Shown piece by piece: positions 38,067 through 47,428 of a stretch of DNA of 64,000 nt (the stretch's first letter is position 1; every line of letters starts with the position of its first letter). This stretch comes from Clostridium bornimense (GTDB lineage: Bacteria; Bacillota; Clostridia; Clostridiales; Clostridiaceae): assembly GCF_000577895.1 (NCBI RefSeq), contig NZ_HG917868.1:2294001-2358000 (forward strand), in the 5' to 3' direction. Below the pieces are notes generated by a model. That model was not told where the DNA came from. It made no database searches and saw only the letters and a list, made by a program, of their open reading frames with translations. The translations under genes and the position numbers were made by a program.

Positions 38067-39779
38067 CTAATTTTCTAAAGTTATCTTATTTAACATTTGA
38101 GTATAGTGAACATATGGAGAGATATCAAAACCTTTTACTCTTCCGTTCATTACCCACATATCACTTCTTTGATACATAAAGATACAAGGTAGGTCTTCAT
38201 TAATTTCTGTATATAATTCTTTGTATAATTCTTTTTGTTTTTCTTGGTCTAATTCTGAATTTATCTTACTATATAACTCATCAACTTTTGAATTAGAGTA
38301 ATTAATTCGATTATATGAACCATTGCTAGTATATATATCAGCATCATTAGGATTTGCAGTTAATCCCCAAGCCATAAATAACATATCAAATTCTCCAGCT
38401 TTTTGTTTAGCTAGCATTTGGTTAAAGTCAACTTTTTCAGAAGTAAAATCTACACCCAATTCTTTCCAATCATCTGTAGCTACTGAAAGAATAGAATCTA
38501 CTACTGGGTTATTTGAAGTACCTACAAAATGAATAGAAAGTTTTACACCATCTTTTTCTCTTATACCATCACTGCCTTCTTTCCATCCAGCATCGTCTAA
38601 CATTTTTTTAGCTTTTTCTAAGTCATATTCATATTTATTTTTACCTTCATAAAATGCCCATGATACTTTAGATTGATTTACATTAACAACAGATGCATAA
38701 TGATCATATACAGAGTCAACAATTTTTTCTCTATTTAATGCAGTAGCTAAAGCTTGTCTTACAACTTTATCACTAAGAGCTGGCTTTGCATGATTGAATG
38801 CCATATATCCATATCCATTTGTTGGGAAATATTGATAACTTAAGAATCCAGCTGCTTCTGTAGATTCTACATTATCTTGACCGATAGTAAGCTCGTCCAT
38901 ATCGATTTCCCCTGTTTGTAACATTTGAAGTCTTGTATCTTCAGTAGTAACTTTATAAATAATATTTTTAATTTTAGCTTTTCCATCATAATAATTTTCA
39001 TTAGCTACTAATTTAACTTCTTCACCAGCAGCATAACTTACAAACTTATAAGCTCCAGAGCTAACTTCTGGTTTTTCATTTAATGTCTTAATAGAATCTA
39101 TACTTCCTTGTTTGTAATCTTTACCGTAATAACTTTCTGGCATTGGCATAATAGTTGCAAAATCATAAATTGCTGATGATGTTTTTTCTAAAAGAGTAAT
39201 TTTCATAGTTTGATCATCTACAATTTCTATTCCTGAAATATCAGTTGCTGTTCCTTCTTGATATTCCTTAGCACCTTTTATCTTAGTTTTACCATTAACC
39301 AAATCTAAAGGTCCATCATATCCACCATCACAAATAAGTTTTATAGTAAATGCTACATCTTTTGTAGTTAATTTTGATCCATCTGACCATTTTAAATTAT
39401 CTTGTAATTTTATTGTATATGTTAATCCATCATCAGAGGCTTCTGGCATTTTTGCTAATCCTTCAACTATTTCACCCTCTGCATTATTCTTTAATAAATA
39501 ATCAAACATAGCTTCTGTTATATACGCATCATAAGCACTTTCCATAAGTACTGGATTAAAAACACCATCTGGAGCTTCAGTACCAATAATTAATGTGTCT
39601 TTTCTCTTTGTAGCTACTTCTGGATTTTTGCTCATATCCTTTGCTTCATATATTGTATTCTTTGTTCCTGTTAATTCCTTCTTTTCACTAGAAGTTTCTG
39701 TTCCACTTCCTCCACCACAAGAACTAAGTAATGCTACTGTAGTTAATGCAGATAATGCTTTGATAAATTTACTTTTCAT
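38067..39779 (-). CDS. Peptide-binding lipoprotein (SBP family 5), system 1
   Basis: This is a 570-residue extracellular solute-binding protein. It has a lipoprotein signal with lipobox LSSC (Cys about residue 21), then the family 5 domain (DTLIIGTEAPDGVFNPVLMESAYDAYI and LKDNLKWSDGSKLTTKDVAFTIK-type blocks). It delivers peptides to the permease pair encoded downstream. It is only distantly related to the three OppA paralogues upstream, so specificity probably differs. AAGGGGGAA lies 8 nt before the ATG. Confidence 0.94.
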   Translation of the reverse strand: MKSKFIKALSALTTVALLSSCGGGSGTETSSEKKELTGTKNTIYEAKDMSKNPEVATKRKDTLIIGTEAPDGVFNPVLMESAYDAYITEAMFDYLLKNNAEGEIVEGLAKMPEASDDGLTYTIKLQDNLKWSDGSKLTTKDVAFTIKLICDGGYDGPLDLVNGKTKIKGAKEYQEGTATDISGIEIVDDQTMKITLLEKTSSAIYDFATIMPMPESYYGKDYKQGSIDSIKTLNEKPEVSSGAYKFVSYAAGEEVKLVANENYYDGKAKIKNIIYKVTTEDTRLQMLQTGEIDMDELTIGQDNVESTEAAGFLSYQYFPTNGYGYMAFNHAKPALSDKVVRQALATALNREKIVDSVYDHYASVVNVNQSKVSWAFYEGKNKYEYDLEKAKKMLDDAGWKEGSDGIREKDGVKLSIHFVGTSNNPVVDSILSVATDDWKELGVDFTSEKVDFNQMLAKQKAGEFDMLFMAWGLTANPNDADIYTSNGSYNRINYSNSKVDELYSKINSELDQEKQKELYKELYTEINEDLPCIFMYQRSDMWVMNGRVKGFDISPYVHYTQMLNKITLEN

Positions 39780-39919
39780 ATTTTTTCCCCCTTTTTAGTA
39801 TATATATTCAGTCACTTTAATTTTAAGCATTTACCTTTAATTTAAGTGAACCAAATCATCAATTTTTTTAATAAAAAACATATCTTTATGTAACGATACA
39901 AAGAATTTAAAGACACAAA

Positions 39920-40062
39920 AAAAGGTCAATAATTTCTAAATAACTAGTAAATTATAGACTTCATTGTCTTCACGATATATTGTAATTTTTTGTTATTTAA
40001 TCATTTCTCCTTCATCTTTCAATTTATGTGAATATATTACTTCAGATTTTTTTGTAATTCAA
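39920..40062 (-). promoter_or_regulatory. Promoter and leader attenuator of the system 1 binding protein
   Basis: The minus-strand promoter is TTGAAT (40057-40062), a 17-nt spacer and TAATAT (40034-40039). About 65 nt beyond the expected start is the hairpin GTCTATAATTT / AAATTATTGAC followed by seven T (to about 39920), still some 140 nt upstream of the coding start. Promoter, leader blocks and hairpin are conserved at 42060-42208, suggesting shared control by transcription attenuation. The block TGTAAACCTAT further upstream (about 40100-40116) is also conserved and may be an operator. Confidence 0.7.
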
Positions 40063-40252
40063 CACCTAAAAAATAGAATTTTTTATCAGATAATGTATTT
40101 TAATAGGTTTACACTTTGATTTGCTACGTTTTTCTTGAATTTATGTAATAAAAAACAGATATGCATATTTATTCATCATATATTATTTATATATCAATTT
40201 TTATAGATTTATTAGTATATTCTTGAATAATTATTCCTAATTTTTAAATAAA

Positions 40253-40298
40253 AAAAAGCTACCCAATAACTGTATAAGGAATAATTGAGTAGCTTTTT
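40253..40298 (-). terminator. Terminator of the oppA paralogue at 40313
   Basis: AAAAAGCTACTCAATTA / GTTATTGGGTAGCTTTTTTT forms an imperfect long hairpin with a strong T tail on the minus strand. Confidence 0.88.
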
Positions 40299-40312
40299 CT
40301 TATATTTATTAG

Positions 40313-41956
40313 TTATTTACCATCAATATAAGCTCTATCGAAATAAACAAATCCAAGTGCTGAAACTCTTACATCTTTAACATATGATTTAATTCCTTTA
40401 ACTTGGCTATAATAGTAAATCGGAATTATAGACATATCATCCATTAATATATCTTCTGCCTTATGAAGTATCTCATCTCTCTTTGCAGAATCTGTTTCAG
40501 CCTTTGCTTCTGATATTAATGAATCATATTCACTATTACTAAAACCTGAGTTATTTAATGATGAAGTAGATGTAAATAAATCTAAAAATGTCATAGGATC
40601 AACATAATCACCTAACCATCCATCTCTAGCAATATTATAATTTTTATCTGTTCTTGTTGTTTGGAATACTTTCCATTCTTGTTGCGCTAAAGAAACATTA
40701 ATTCCTAAATTTTTCTTCCACATATCTGCAATAGCTTGCATTATATCTCCATGTGCACCTTCTTGATTATAAAGTAAGGTAATCGTAGGAAATCCTTCTC
40801 CATCTTTATAACCAGCTTCTTCTAGAAGCTTTTTAGCTTCATCTATATTACCAGATGTTTTAAAGTATTCCTTACTTGCAAAATCATTTCCATCAGCTCC
40901 AGGAATTCCTTCTGGCACAAAACTATATGCCGGAATCTCCCCACCTTTAGTAATATTTTTAACGATAGAATCTCTATCAATAGCTAAACTTAATGCTTTT
41001 CTTACCTTTTCATTTTGAAGTGCTTTATTAACATCATCACTTTCATTTTCACCAGTTACATTAATAGATAAATAATAGGTTCCAAGATTAGGAAACTTCG
41101 TATAACTTCCATCTGCTAATCCAGTTTCTATCTCTGAAATTGGAACTACGTCTATCATATCAAAATCTCCAGATTTATAACTTGCTGATGCTGATGTTTC
41201 ATCTGTTACCATCTTCATTATTAATTTATCTAGCTTAACTTTATCCTTATCATAATAATCTTGATTTTTTTCGAACACTAAAGAATCTTTTAATTTCCAA
41301 TCTGTTAATTCAAAAGGTCCATTTGATACATATGTATCAACTTTTGTGGCCCAATCTGGATCAGCTTCAACGACCTTCTTGTTTACAGGAAAATAGCACG
41401 GAAATGCTGTTAATTCTAAGAAATAGGTAGTTGGTGATTCTAATTGAACTTCTAGAGTATAATCATCAATAGCTTTAACTCCAACATCATCAACACTACC
41501 TGAACCAGTATTATATGCCTCTGCTCCTTTAATATAATACATTTGATATGCATATTCAGCTGCAGTTTCAGGATTTAATACCCTCTTCCATGCATATTCA
41601 TAATCTTCGGCAGTTACAGAATCTCCATTTGACCATTTAGCATCTTCTCTTAGCTTAAAAGTATAAGTCAATTGGTCATCAGAGATTGTCCATGATTCAG
41701 CTCCACCTTCAATAGCTTTATCATTTTCATCAGTTCTACATAATCCTTCAAAAGCATTTGAAAGCACTATTCCTCCATCAACAGAAGAATTTAAAGCTGG
41801 ATCTAATGTTTTTGAATCTGCTCCTAAATTGTAAGTAAGTACTTGCTCATCCTCCCCAGATTCCTTTTTGCTATCACCACAACCAACAAAAATCATTGCA
41901 CTTAACGTTGCTACAATAACTAAAGAAATAATCTTTTTTAATCTTTTTCTTTTCAT
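40313..41956 (-). CDS. oppA: Oligopeptide-binding lipoprotein OppA, third tandem copy
   Basis: This is a 547-residue peptide-binding lipoprotein: signal peptide ending in lipobox FVGC, then family 5 blocks (YNLGADSKTLDPALN, LREDAKWSNGDSVTAEDYEYAWKRV). It is a close paralogue of the two copies upstream, which are identical over long stretches. The ATG at 41956 is 7 nt after a GGGGG site; an earlier in-frame start lacks one. It has its own promoter, leader attenuator and terminator, so it can be regulated independently of the other copies. Confidence 0.95.
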   Translation of the reverse strand: MKRKRLKKIISLVIVATLSAMIFVGCGDSKKESGEDEQVLTYNLGADSKTLDPALNSSVDGGIVLSNAFEGLCRTDENDKAIEGGAESWTISDDQLTYTFKLREDAKWSNGDSVTAEDYEYAWKRVLNPETAAEYAYQMYYIKGAEAYNTGSGSVDDVGVKAIDDYTLEVQLESPTTYFLELTAFPCYFPVNKKVVEADPDWATKVDTYVSNGPFELTDWKLKDSLVFEKNQDYYDKDKVKLDKLIMKMVTDETSASASYKSGDFDMIDVVPISEIETGLADGSYTKFPNLGTYYLSINVTGENESDDVNKALQNEKVRKALSLAIDRDSIVKNITKGGEIPAYSFVPEGIPGADGNDFASKEYFKTSGNIDEAKKLLEEAGYKDGEGFPTITLLYNQEGAHGDIMQAIADMWKKNLGINVSLAQQEWKVFQTTRTDKNYNIARDGWLGDYVDPMTFLDLFTSTSSLNNSGFSNSEYDSLISEAKAETDSAKRDEILHKAEDILMDDMSIIPIYYYSQVKGIKSYVKDVRVSALGFVYFDRAYIDGK

Positions 41957-42065
41957 AATTTTCCCCCTTTTCATTATAAAAATATATATAATCAACCTTT
42001 ATAGATTTGATAATAACTTTACACCAATATGAATTCCTATCTTAGCTGAGACTGGATAAGAAAAA

Positions 42066-42208
42066 AAGGAGCCTATAACCTACTAAAAACTTAGTAAGTT
42101 ATAGACTCCATTGTCTCTATAATTTAGAATAATTTTTATAATTTAAGAATTTTTCCTTCACCTTCTAATTTATGTGAATATATTACTTCAAATTTTGCTT
42201 TAATTCAA
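42066..42208 (-). promoter_or_regulatory. Promoter and leader attenuator of oppA copy 3
   Basis: The minus-strand promoter is TTGAAT (42203-42208), a 17-nt spacer and TAATAT (42180-42185). In the leader GGAGTCTATAACTTACTAA / TTAGTAGGTTATAGGCTCC is followed by TTTTTTT, a strong intrinsic terminator about 110 nt before the coding start. A possible competing pairing is TTATAGA with TCTATAA just upstream. It is homologous to the leader at 39920-40062. Confidence 0.72.
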
Positions 42209-42342
42209 TTCTCAAAATATAGTCTTTTTTATAATTTGATGTATTTTTATAGGTTTACACTTTAATTTTCTACGTTTTTCTTCAATTTATAAATAGTTAA
42301 TAATAATTATGATAGTATTGTATATTTAATACAATAAAAATA

Positions 42343-42394
42343 TAAAGGAGCCATAACAAAAGATTTTAGATAACTCTTCTGTAACAGCTCCTTT
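42343..42394 (-). terminator. Hairpin downstream of oppA copy 2
   Basis: On the minus strand AAAGGAGCTGTTACAGAAG pairs with CTTTTGTTATGGCTCCTTT and is followed by ATATTTTTATT. It is a likely terminator, again containing AGCTGTTAC. Confidence 0.7.
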
Positions 42395-42475
42395 AACTGT
42401 GCATTTAATTATGCAACAGCCTACGTTCTTATTTTATGTCTTGAGTAATTTGTACATGAAATTAAAAATTATATT

Positions 42476-44119
42476 TTATTTACCATCAATATAAGCTTTA
42501 TCAAAATAGATAAATCCTAATGGTGAAACTCTAACATCTTTAACATATGGTTGAATTCCTTTAGTTTGAGTGTAGTAGTAAATTGGAATTGCTGGCATTT
42601 CATCCATTAAAATATCTTCTGCTTGATGCATTAATTCATCTCTCTTAGTTGCATCAGTTTCTTTAATAGCAGATTCAATTAAGTTATCATATTCTTCACT
42701 AGCAAATCCTGAATAGTTTAATGAAGATGTTGAAGTCCACATATCTAAGAATGTCATTGGATCTACATAATCTCCAACCCATCCATGTCTAGCAATTTGG
42801 TAATTCTTATCTTCTCTTGTTTGTTGGAATACTTTCCATTCTTGTTGTGATAATGATACGTTAATTCCTAAGTTTTTCTTCCACATATCTGCGATAGCTT
42901 GCATTACATCTCCATGTGCACCTTCTTGATTATAAAGTAAAGTGATTGTAGGGAATCCTTCTCCATCTTTATAACCAGCTTCTTCTAAAAGCTTTTTAGC
43001 TGCATCTACATCACCTGATGATTTAAAGTATTCTTTTGATGCAAAATCTTTATCATCTGCTCCTGGAATTCCTTCTGGAACATAGCTGTATGCTGGAATT
43101 TGTCCACCTTTAGTAACATTTTTAACGATAGAATCTCTATCTATAGCTAAATTTAATGCTTGTCTTACTTTCTTATCTGAAAGTGCTTTCTTCACATCAT
43201 CACTAGCATTTTCACCAGTTGTATTTACTACTAAGAAATATGTTCCTAAGTTAGGATATGTAACAAAAGTACCATCTTTTAATCCTGCTTCTATTTCAGA
43301 AGTTGGAACCACATCTATCATATCGAAATCTCCAGCTTTGAATGTTGCAAAAGCTGATGTTTCATCTGTAACCATCTTCATTACTAACTTATCTAATTTA
43401 ACTTCGTCTTTATTATAATAATTATCATTTCTAACAAATACTAAGGAATCTTTTAAATTCCATTCAGTCATCTTGAAAGGACCATTTGATACATATGTAT
43501 CTACTTTAGTTGCCCATTCTGAATCTGCTTCGACAACTTTCTTATTTACTGGGAAATAACATGGGAATGCTGTTAGTTCTAAGAAATAACTAGTTGGAGC
43601 ATGTAATTTAACTTCTAAAGTATAATCATCAAGCGCTTTAACTCCTACTGCATCTTCTGAACCTGATCCAGTGTTGTAAGCTTCTGCACCTTCTATATAA
43701 TACATTTGATATGCATATTCTGCACCTGTAGCTGGATTTAATACTCTTTTCCAAGCATATTCATAGTCATGAGCTGTTACTGCATCACCATTTGACCATT
43801 TAGCATCTTCTCTTAATTTAAAAGTATAAGTCAATTGATCATCAGAGATTGTCCATGATTCAGCTCCACCTGCAATAGCTTTATCATTTTCATCAGTTCT
43901 ACATAATCCTTCAAAAGCATTTGATAGAACTATACCACCATCAACGGCAGCATTTAAAGCTGGGTCTAAAGTTTTTGAATCAGCTCCCAAATTGTAAGTT
44001 AATACTTGTTCATCAGTTTCTGACTTTTTGCTATCATCGCCACATCCAACTAAAACTGTAGCACTAATAGTGGCTGCAACTACTAAAGCAAAAATTCTCT
44101 TCAGTTTGTTTTGTTTCAT
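42476..44119 (-). CDS. oppA: Oligopeptide-binding lipoprotein OppA, second tandem copy
   Basis: This is a 547-residue lipoprotein (lipobox LVGC at about residues 23-26) of SBP family 5. It is nearly identical in layout to its neighbours; differences concentrate in surface and pocket segments such as TWTSTSSLNYSGFASEEYDN. It ends KAYIDGK like the other two copies. A promoter is recognisable upstream. It is probably fed by, or an alternative receptor for, the OppBCDF complex encoded upstream. Confidence 0.95.
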   Translation of the reverse strand: MKQNKLKRIFALVVAATISATVLVGCGDDSKKSETDEQVLTYNLGADSKTLDPALNAAVDGGIVLSNAFEGLCRTDENDKAIAGGAESWTISDDQLTYTFKLREDAKWSNGDAVTAHDYEYAWKRVLNPATGAEYAYQMYYIEGAEAYNTGSGSEDAVGVKALDDYTLEVKLHAPTSYFLELTAFPCYFPVNKKVVEADSEWATKVDTYVSNGPFKMTEWNLKDSLVFVRNDNYYNKDEVKLDKLVMKMVTDETSAFATFKAGDFDMIDVVPTSEIEAGLKDGTFVTYPNLGTYFLVVNTTGENASDDVKKALSDKKVRQALNLAIDRDSIVKNVTKGGQIPAYSYVPEGIPGADDKDFASKEYFKSSGDVDAAKKLLEEAGYKDGEGFPTITLLYNQEGAHGDVMQAIADMWKKNLGINVSLSQQEWKVFQQTREDKNYQIARHGWVGDYVDPMTFLDMWTSTSSLNYSGFASEEYDNLIESAIKETDATKRDELMHQAEDILMDEMPAIPIYYYTQTKGIQPYVKDVRVSPLGFIYFDKAYIDGK

Positions 44120-44228
44120 ATTTTATCCCCCTATTTATTTTTTATATCTAATTCACCAAGTGAATCGGATTACTAATACCAATAAGCTCCCCATAAGCTT
44201 AACTAAAAAAATTATACTTGTATTAGTT

Positions 44229-44303
44229 TTTGCAATTTAACACATTAAATTGCAAATTTATACTTTATATGAATATATTAATGCAAATTACTATCTTTTG
44301 CAA
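44229..44303 (-). promoter_or_regulatory. Promoter of oppA copy 2 with a perfect leader hairpin
   Basis: The minus-strand promoter is TTGCAA (44298-44303), a 17-nt spacer and TAATAT (44275-44280), with the same TAATATATTCAYATAAA context as the promoters at 40034 and 42180. The leader then contains a perfect 12-bp stem TTTGCAATTTAA / TTAAATTGCAAA (44229-44256) without a T run, perhaps a protein-binding or mRNA-stabilising hairpin. Confidence 0.65.
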
Positions 44304-44375
44304 GACGCATTTGGAAAATTCGTCATTATTTTTGCATTAATTTATCATTTTTCTATTTATATCGACTTAAAGTTA

Positions 44376-44401
44376 AGGATATCGCAATTAATACGATACC
44401 C
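44376..44401 (-). terminator. Weak hairpin after oppA copy 1
   Basis: GGTATCG / CGATATCC with a poor T tail on the minus strand, just beyond the stop codon. It is a possible leaky terminator. Confidence 0.45.
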
Positions 44402-44409
44402 TCAATAGA

Positions 44410-46050
44410 TTATTTGCCATCTATATATGCTTTATCAAAATAAACAAAACCAAGTTGTGATACTTGAACATCCTTAACATAAGGCTTAATTCCTTTTACC
44501 TTAGTATAATAATAAAGTGGAATTGCTGGCATCTCATCCATTAAAATATCTTCTGCCTTGTGTAAAAGTTCTTCTCTCTTTGTAGCATCCATTTCTGATA
44601 TTGCTTCACTGATTAGCTCATCATACTCCGCATTAGAGAATCCAGCATCATTCAATGCTGAAGATGAAGTCCACATTTCTAAGAATGTCATTGGATCTAC
44701 ATAGTCTCCAGACCATCCATGTCTTGCAATTTGATATTTCTTTTGAGTTCTCGTAGTTTGGAATACTTTCCATTCTTGTTGTGATAAAGAAACATTAATT
44801 CCTAAATTCTTCTTCCACATATCTGCGATGGCTTGCATTACACTTCCATGATCCCCTTCTTGATTATAAAGTAAAGTAATTGTTGGGAATCCTTGACCGT
44901 TTTCATATCCTGCTTCAGCTAAAAGAGCTTGTGCTTCTTTCACATCACCAGATGGATTAAAGTATTCTTTTGATGCAAAATCTTCACCATCATTAGATGG
45001 AATTCCTTCTGGTACATAGCTATGAGCCGGAATTTGGCCACCTTTAGTTATGTTCTTAACAATAGATTCTCTATCTATAGCTAAATTTAACGCTTTTCTA
45101 ACTTTACTATCTGACAGTACTTTCTTTACATCATCACTAGCATTATCACCATTTACATTAACTACTAAAAAGTAAGTTCCTAAATTAGGATACTTAACAA
45201 AAGTTCCATCTGCTAAACCTGCTTCAATTTGAGATGATGGTACTGATTCTATCATGTCAAAATCCCCAGATTGGAATGATGCATATGCTGATGTTTCATC
45301 AAGAACCATTTTCATAACTAACTTATCTAACTTAACTTCTTCTTTGTTATAATAATTATCATTTTTAACAAACACTAAAGAATCTTTCATATTCCATTCA
45401 CTCATCTTGAATGGACCATTAGATACATATGTATCAACTTTAGTTGCCCATTCTGAATCTGCTTCAACAACTTTCTTGTTTACTGGGAAATAGCATGGGA
45501 ATGCTGTTAATTCTAAGAAATAACTAGTTGGTGAATGTAATTTTACTTCTAAAGTATAATCATCAATAGCTTTTACTCCTACAGCATCAACTGATCCTTC
45601 ACCAGTGTTGTATGCTTCTGCACCTTCTATATAATACATTTGATATGCATATTCTGCACCTGTTTCTGGATTTAATACTCTTTTCCAAGCATATTCATAA
45701 TCATGAGCTGTTACTGCATCACCATTTGACCATTTAGCATCTTCTCTTAGATTAAAAGTATATGTTAATCCGTCATCTGATATAGTCCATGATTTAGCTC
45801 CACCTTCAATGGCTTTATCCTTTTCATCAGTTCTACATAATCCTTCAAAAGCATTAACTATTACAATACCGCCATCTACAGCTGTATTTAATGCTGGATC
45901 TAAAGTCTTTGAATCTGCTCCTAAATTATAAGTTAATACTTGTTCATTACTCCCTGACTTGCTATCATCGCCACAACCTACTAATAATGTAGCACTAATA
46001 GTAGCTGCAACAACTAAAGCAAGCGCTTTCTTTAGTTTACTCATCTTCAT
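44410..46050 (-). CDS. oppA: Oligopeptide-binding lipoprotein OppA, first tandem copy
   Basis: This is a 546-residue SBP family 5 lipoprotein (lipobox LVGC), the copy nearest the oppBCDF genes and so probably the ancestral partner. GAGGAG lies 8 nt before the ATG; a second ATG two codons later is possible. It shares nearly all blocks with the other two copies (YNLGADSKTLDPALN, CRTDEKDKAIEGGAKSWTISDD). Confidence 0.95.
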   Translation of the reverse strand: MKMSKLKKALALVVAATISATLLVGCGDDSKSGSNEQVLTYNLGADSKTLDPALNTAVDGGIVIVNAFEGLCRTDEKDKAIEGGAKSWTISDDGLTYTFNLREDAKWSNGDAVTAHDYEYAWKRVLNPETGAEYAYQMYYIEGAEAYNTGEGSVDAVGVKAIDDYTLEVKLHSPTSYFLELTAFPCYFPVNKKVVEADSEWATKVDTYVSNGPFKMSEWNMKDSLVFVKNDNYYNKEEVKLDKLVMKMVLDETSAYASFQSGDFDMIESVPSSQIEAGLADGTFVKYPNLGTYFLVVNVNGDNASDDVKKVLSDSKVRKALNLAIDRESIVKNITKGGQIPAHSYVPEGIPSNDGEDFASKEYFNPSGDVKEAQALLAEAGYENGQGFPTITLLYNQEGDHGSVMQAIADMWKKNLGINVSLSQQEWKVFQTTRTQKKYQIARHGWSGDYVDPMTFLEMWTSSSALNDAGFSNAEYDELISEAISEMDATKREELLHKAEDILMDEMPAIPLYYYTKVKGIKPYVKDVQVSQLGFVYFDKAYIDGK

Positions 46051-46146
46051 TTTCCCTTCTCCTCTTATGTAAAATTTCAGTGCACAGTGAATGTGCGAGA
46101 TGTCGCATTAATAAATAAAAATTTATTAGCGATAACTTTATTTATT

Positions 46147-46440
46147 ATGGCACAGGTTAGAAGGCACAAGTAAGGTTAATTTTCCCCTGTGGGGAAAATA
46201 TCATAGTCCTGCGGACAGCAAGGTGTTCGCATCTTTACTATAAATCTAACGATTCACCAAGCTATATGAAGTTAAACCCTTCACTAACCTCCTATAATAA
46301 CTTTTATATCAACTGTGATATAAGCAAGAGACATAGCCTAACTTATATTATTCAACTAAGCACTTAAAATTTCAGAAATTCCCCAGGAATTTCATCCATA
46401 CCTGTGCCTTGTGCCATGATATATGTGCACTGATTTTAGT
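46147..46440 (+). repeat. Family-2 intergenic repeat, copy B (longest)
   Basis: This palindrome-rich element of about 290 bp has related ends: GGCACAGG at the left and CCTGTGCCTTGTGCC at the right. Internal hairpins are TTTTCCCC-tgt-GGGGAAAA (46180-46198) and GTCC-tgc-GGAC. The right half aligns with copies A and C. It fills the gap between oppF and oppA copy 1; no gene and no clear promoter were found here. Confidence 0.78.
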
Positions 46441-47428
46441 ATAGATGACAGGCAACAAAGTGTCCTGGTTCTACTTCTTTTAATTCTGGATCTACTTTTC
46501 CGCATTCTGGTTTTGCAAATTTACATCTACCTTTAAATCTACATCCTGGTGGTGGATCTATTGGTGATGGTATATCTCCTTCTAAGACAATTCTCTTGTT
46601 AGCCTTAGCTTGCTCAGGATCTGGTACCGGAACTGCTGATAAAAGAGCCTTAGTATATGGATGTAGTGGTTTCGAATACACTTCTTCACTAGTTCCTTTT
46701 TCAACTAATCTTCCTAAATACATTACTCCAATATGAGTAGAAATATGTTTTACCATTGATAAATCGTGAGCTATAAATAGATATGTCAATCCTAATTCCT
46801 CTTGTAGTTCTTCTAACATATTTATAACTTGCGCTTGTATTGACACATCTAATGCTGATATTGGTTCATCACAAACTATAAAGTCTGGTTCTACTGCTAG
46901 AGCTCTTGCAATACCTATTCTTTGTCTTTGTCCACCTGAAAATTCATGGGCATATCTATTGATATGATCTCCTACAAGACCAACTCTTTCTAAAAGTTCT
47001 CTTATTCTTTTTGTTCTCTCTTCACCTTTATAAAGTCCATGAATATCAATAGCTTCTCCAATAATATCTCCTACTGTCATTCTCGGATCAAGAGATGCAT
47101 ATGGATCTTGGAATATCATTTGCATTTTTCTTCTAAGTGGTACCATTTGTTTTTCACTTAAATTTGTTATATCTTGTCCATTAAAAATTATCTTTCCTGA
47201 TGTTGGGTTATATAATTTCAATATTGTTCTTCCCGTTGTAGTTTTTCCACAACCTGATTCTCCAACTAATCCTAAAGTTTCTCCTCTTTTAAGAGTAAAT
47301 GAAACTTTATCTACTGCTTTTACATAACTTTTCTTTTCAAATATCCCCTTCTTTACAGGAAAGTATTTGCATAAGTCTTGTATCTCTAATACTATATCGT
47401 TCTTATTTTCTTTATCCATCTTCGCCAT
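46436..47428 (-). CDS. oppF: Oligopeptide ABC transporter ATP-binding protein OppF, system 2
   Basis: This is a 330-residue ABC ATPase: Walker A GESGCGKTT, Q-loop MIFQDPYASLDPRMTVG, signature [15 protein letters not shown], Walker B FIVCDEPISALD and the C-terminal cysteine motif CRFKGRCKFAKPEC. Its first base overlaps the oppD stop by 1 nt, so translation is coupled. It is followed by a family-2 repeat and then the three oppA genes. Confidence 0.96.
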   Translation of the reverse strand: MAKMDKENKNDIVLEIQDLCKYFPVKKGIFEKKSYVKAVDKVSFTLKRGETLGLVGESGCGKTTTGRTILKLYNPTSGKIIFNGQDITNLSEKQMVPLRRKMQMIFQDPYASLDPRMTVGDIIGEAIDIHGLYKGEERTKRIRELLERVGLVGDHINRYAHEFSGGQRQRIGIARALAVEPDFIVCDEPISALDVSIQAQVINMLEELQEELGLTYLFIAHDLSMVKHISTHIGVMYLGRLVEKGTSEEVYSKPLHPYTKALLSAVPVPDPEQAKANKRIVLEGDIPSPIDPPPGCRFKGRCKFAKPECGKVDPELKEVEPGHFVACHLY

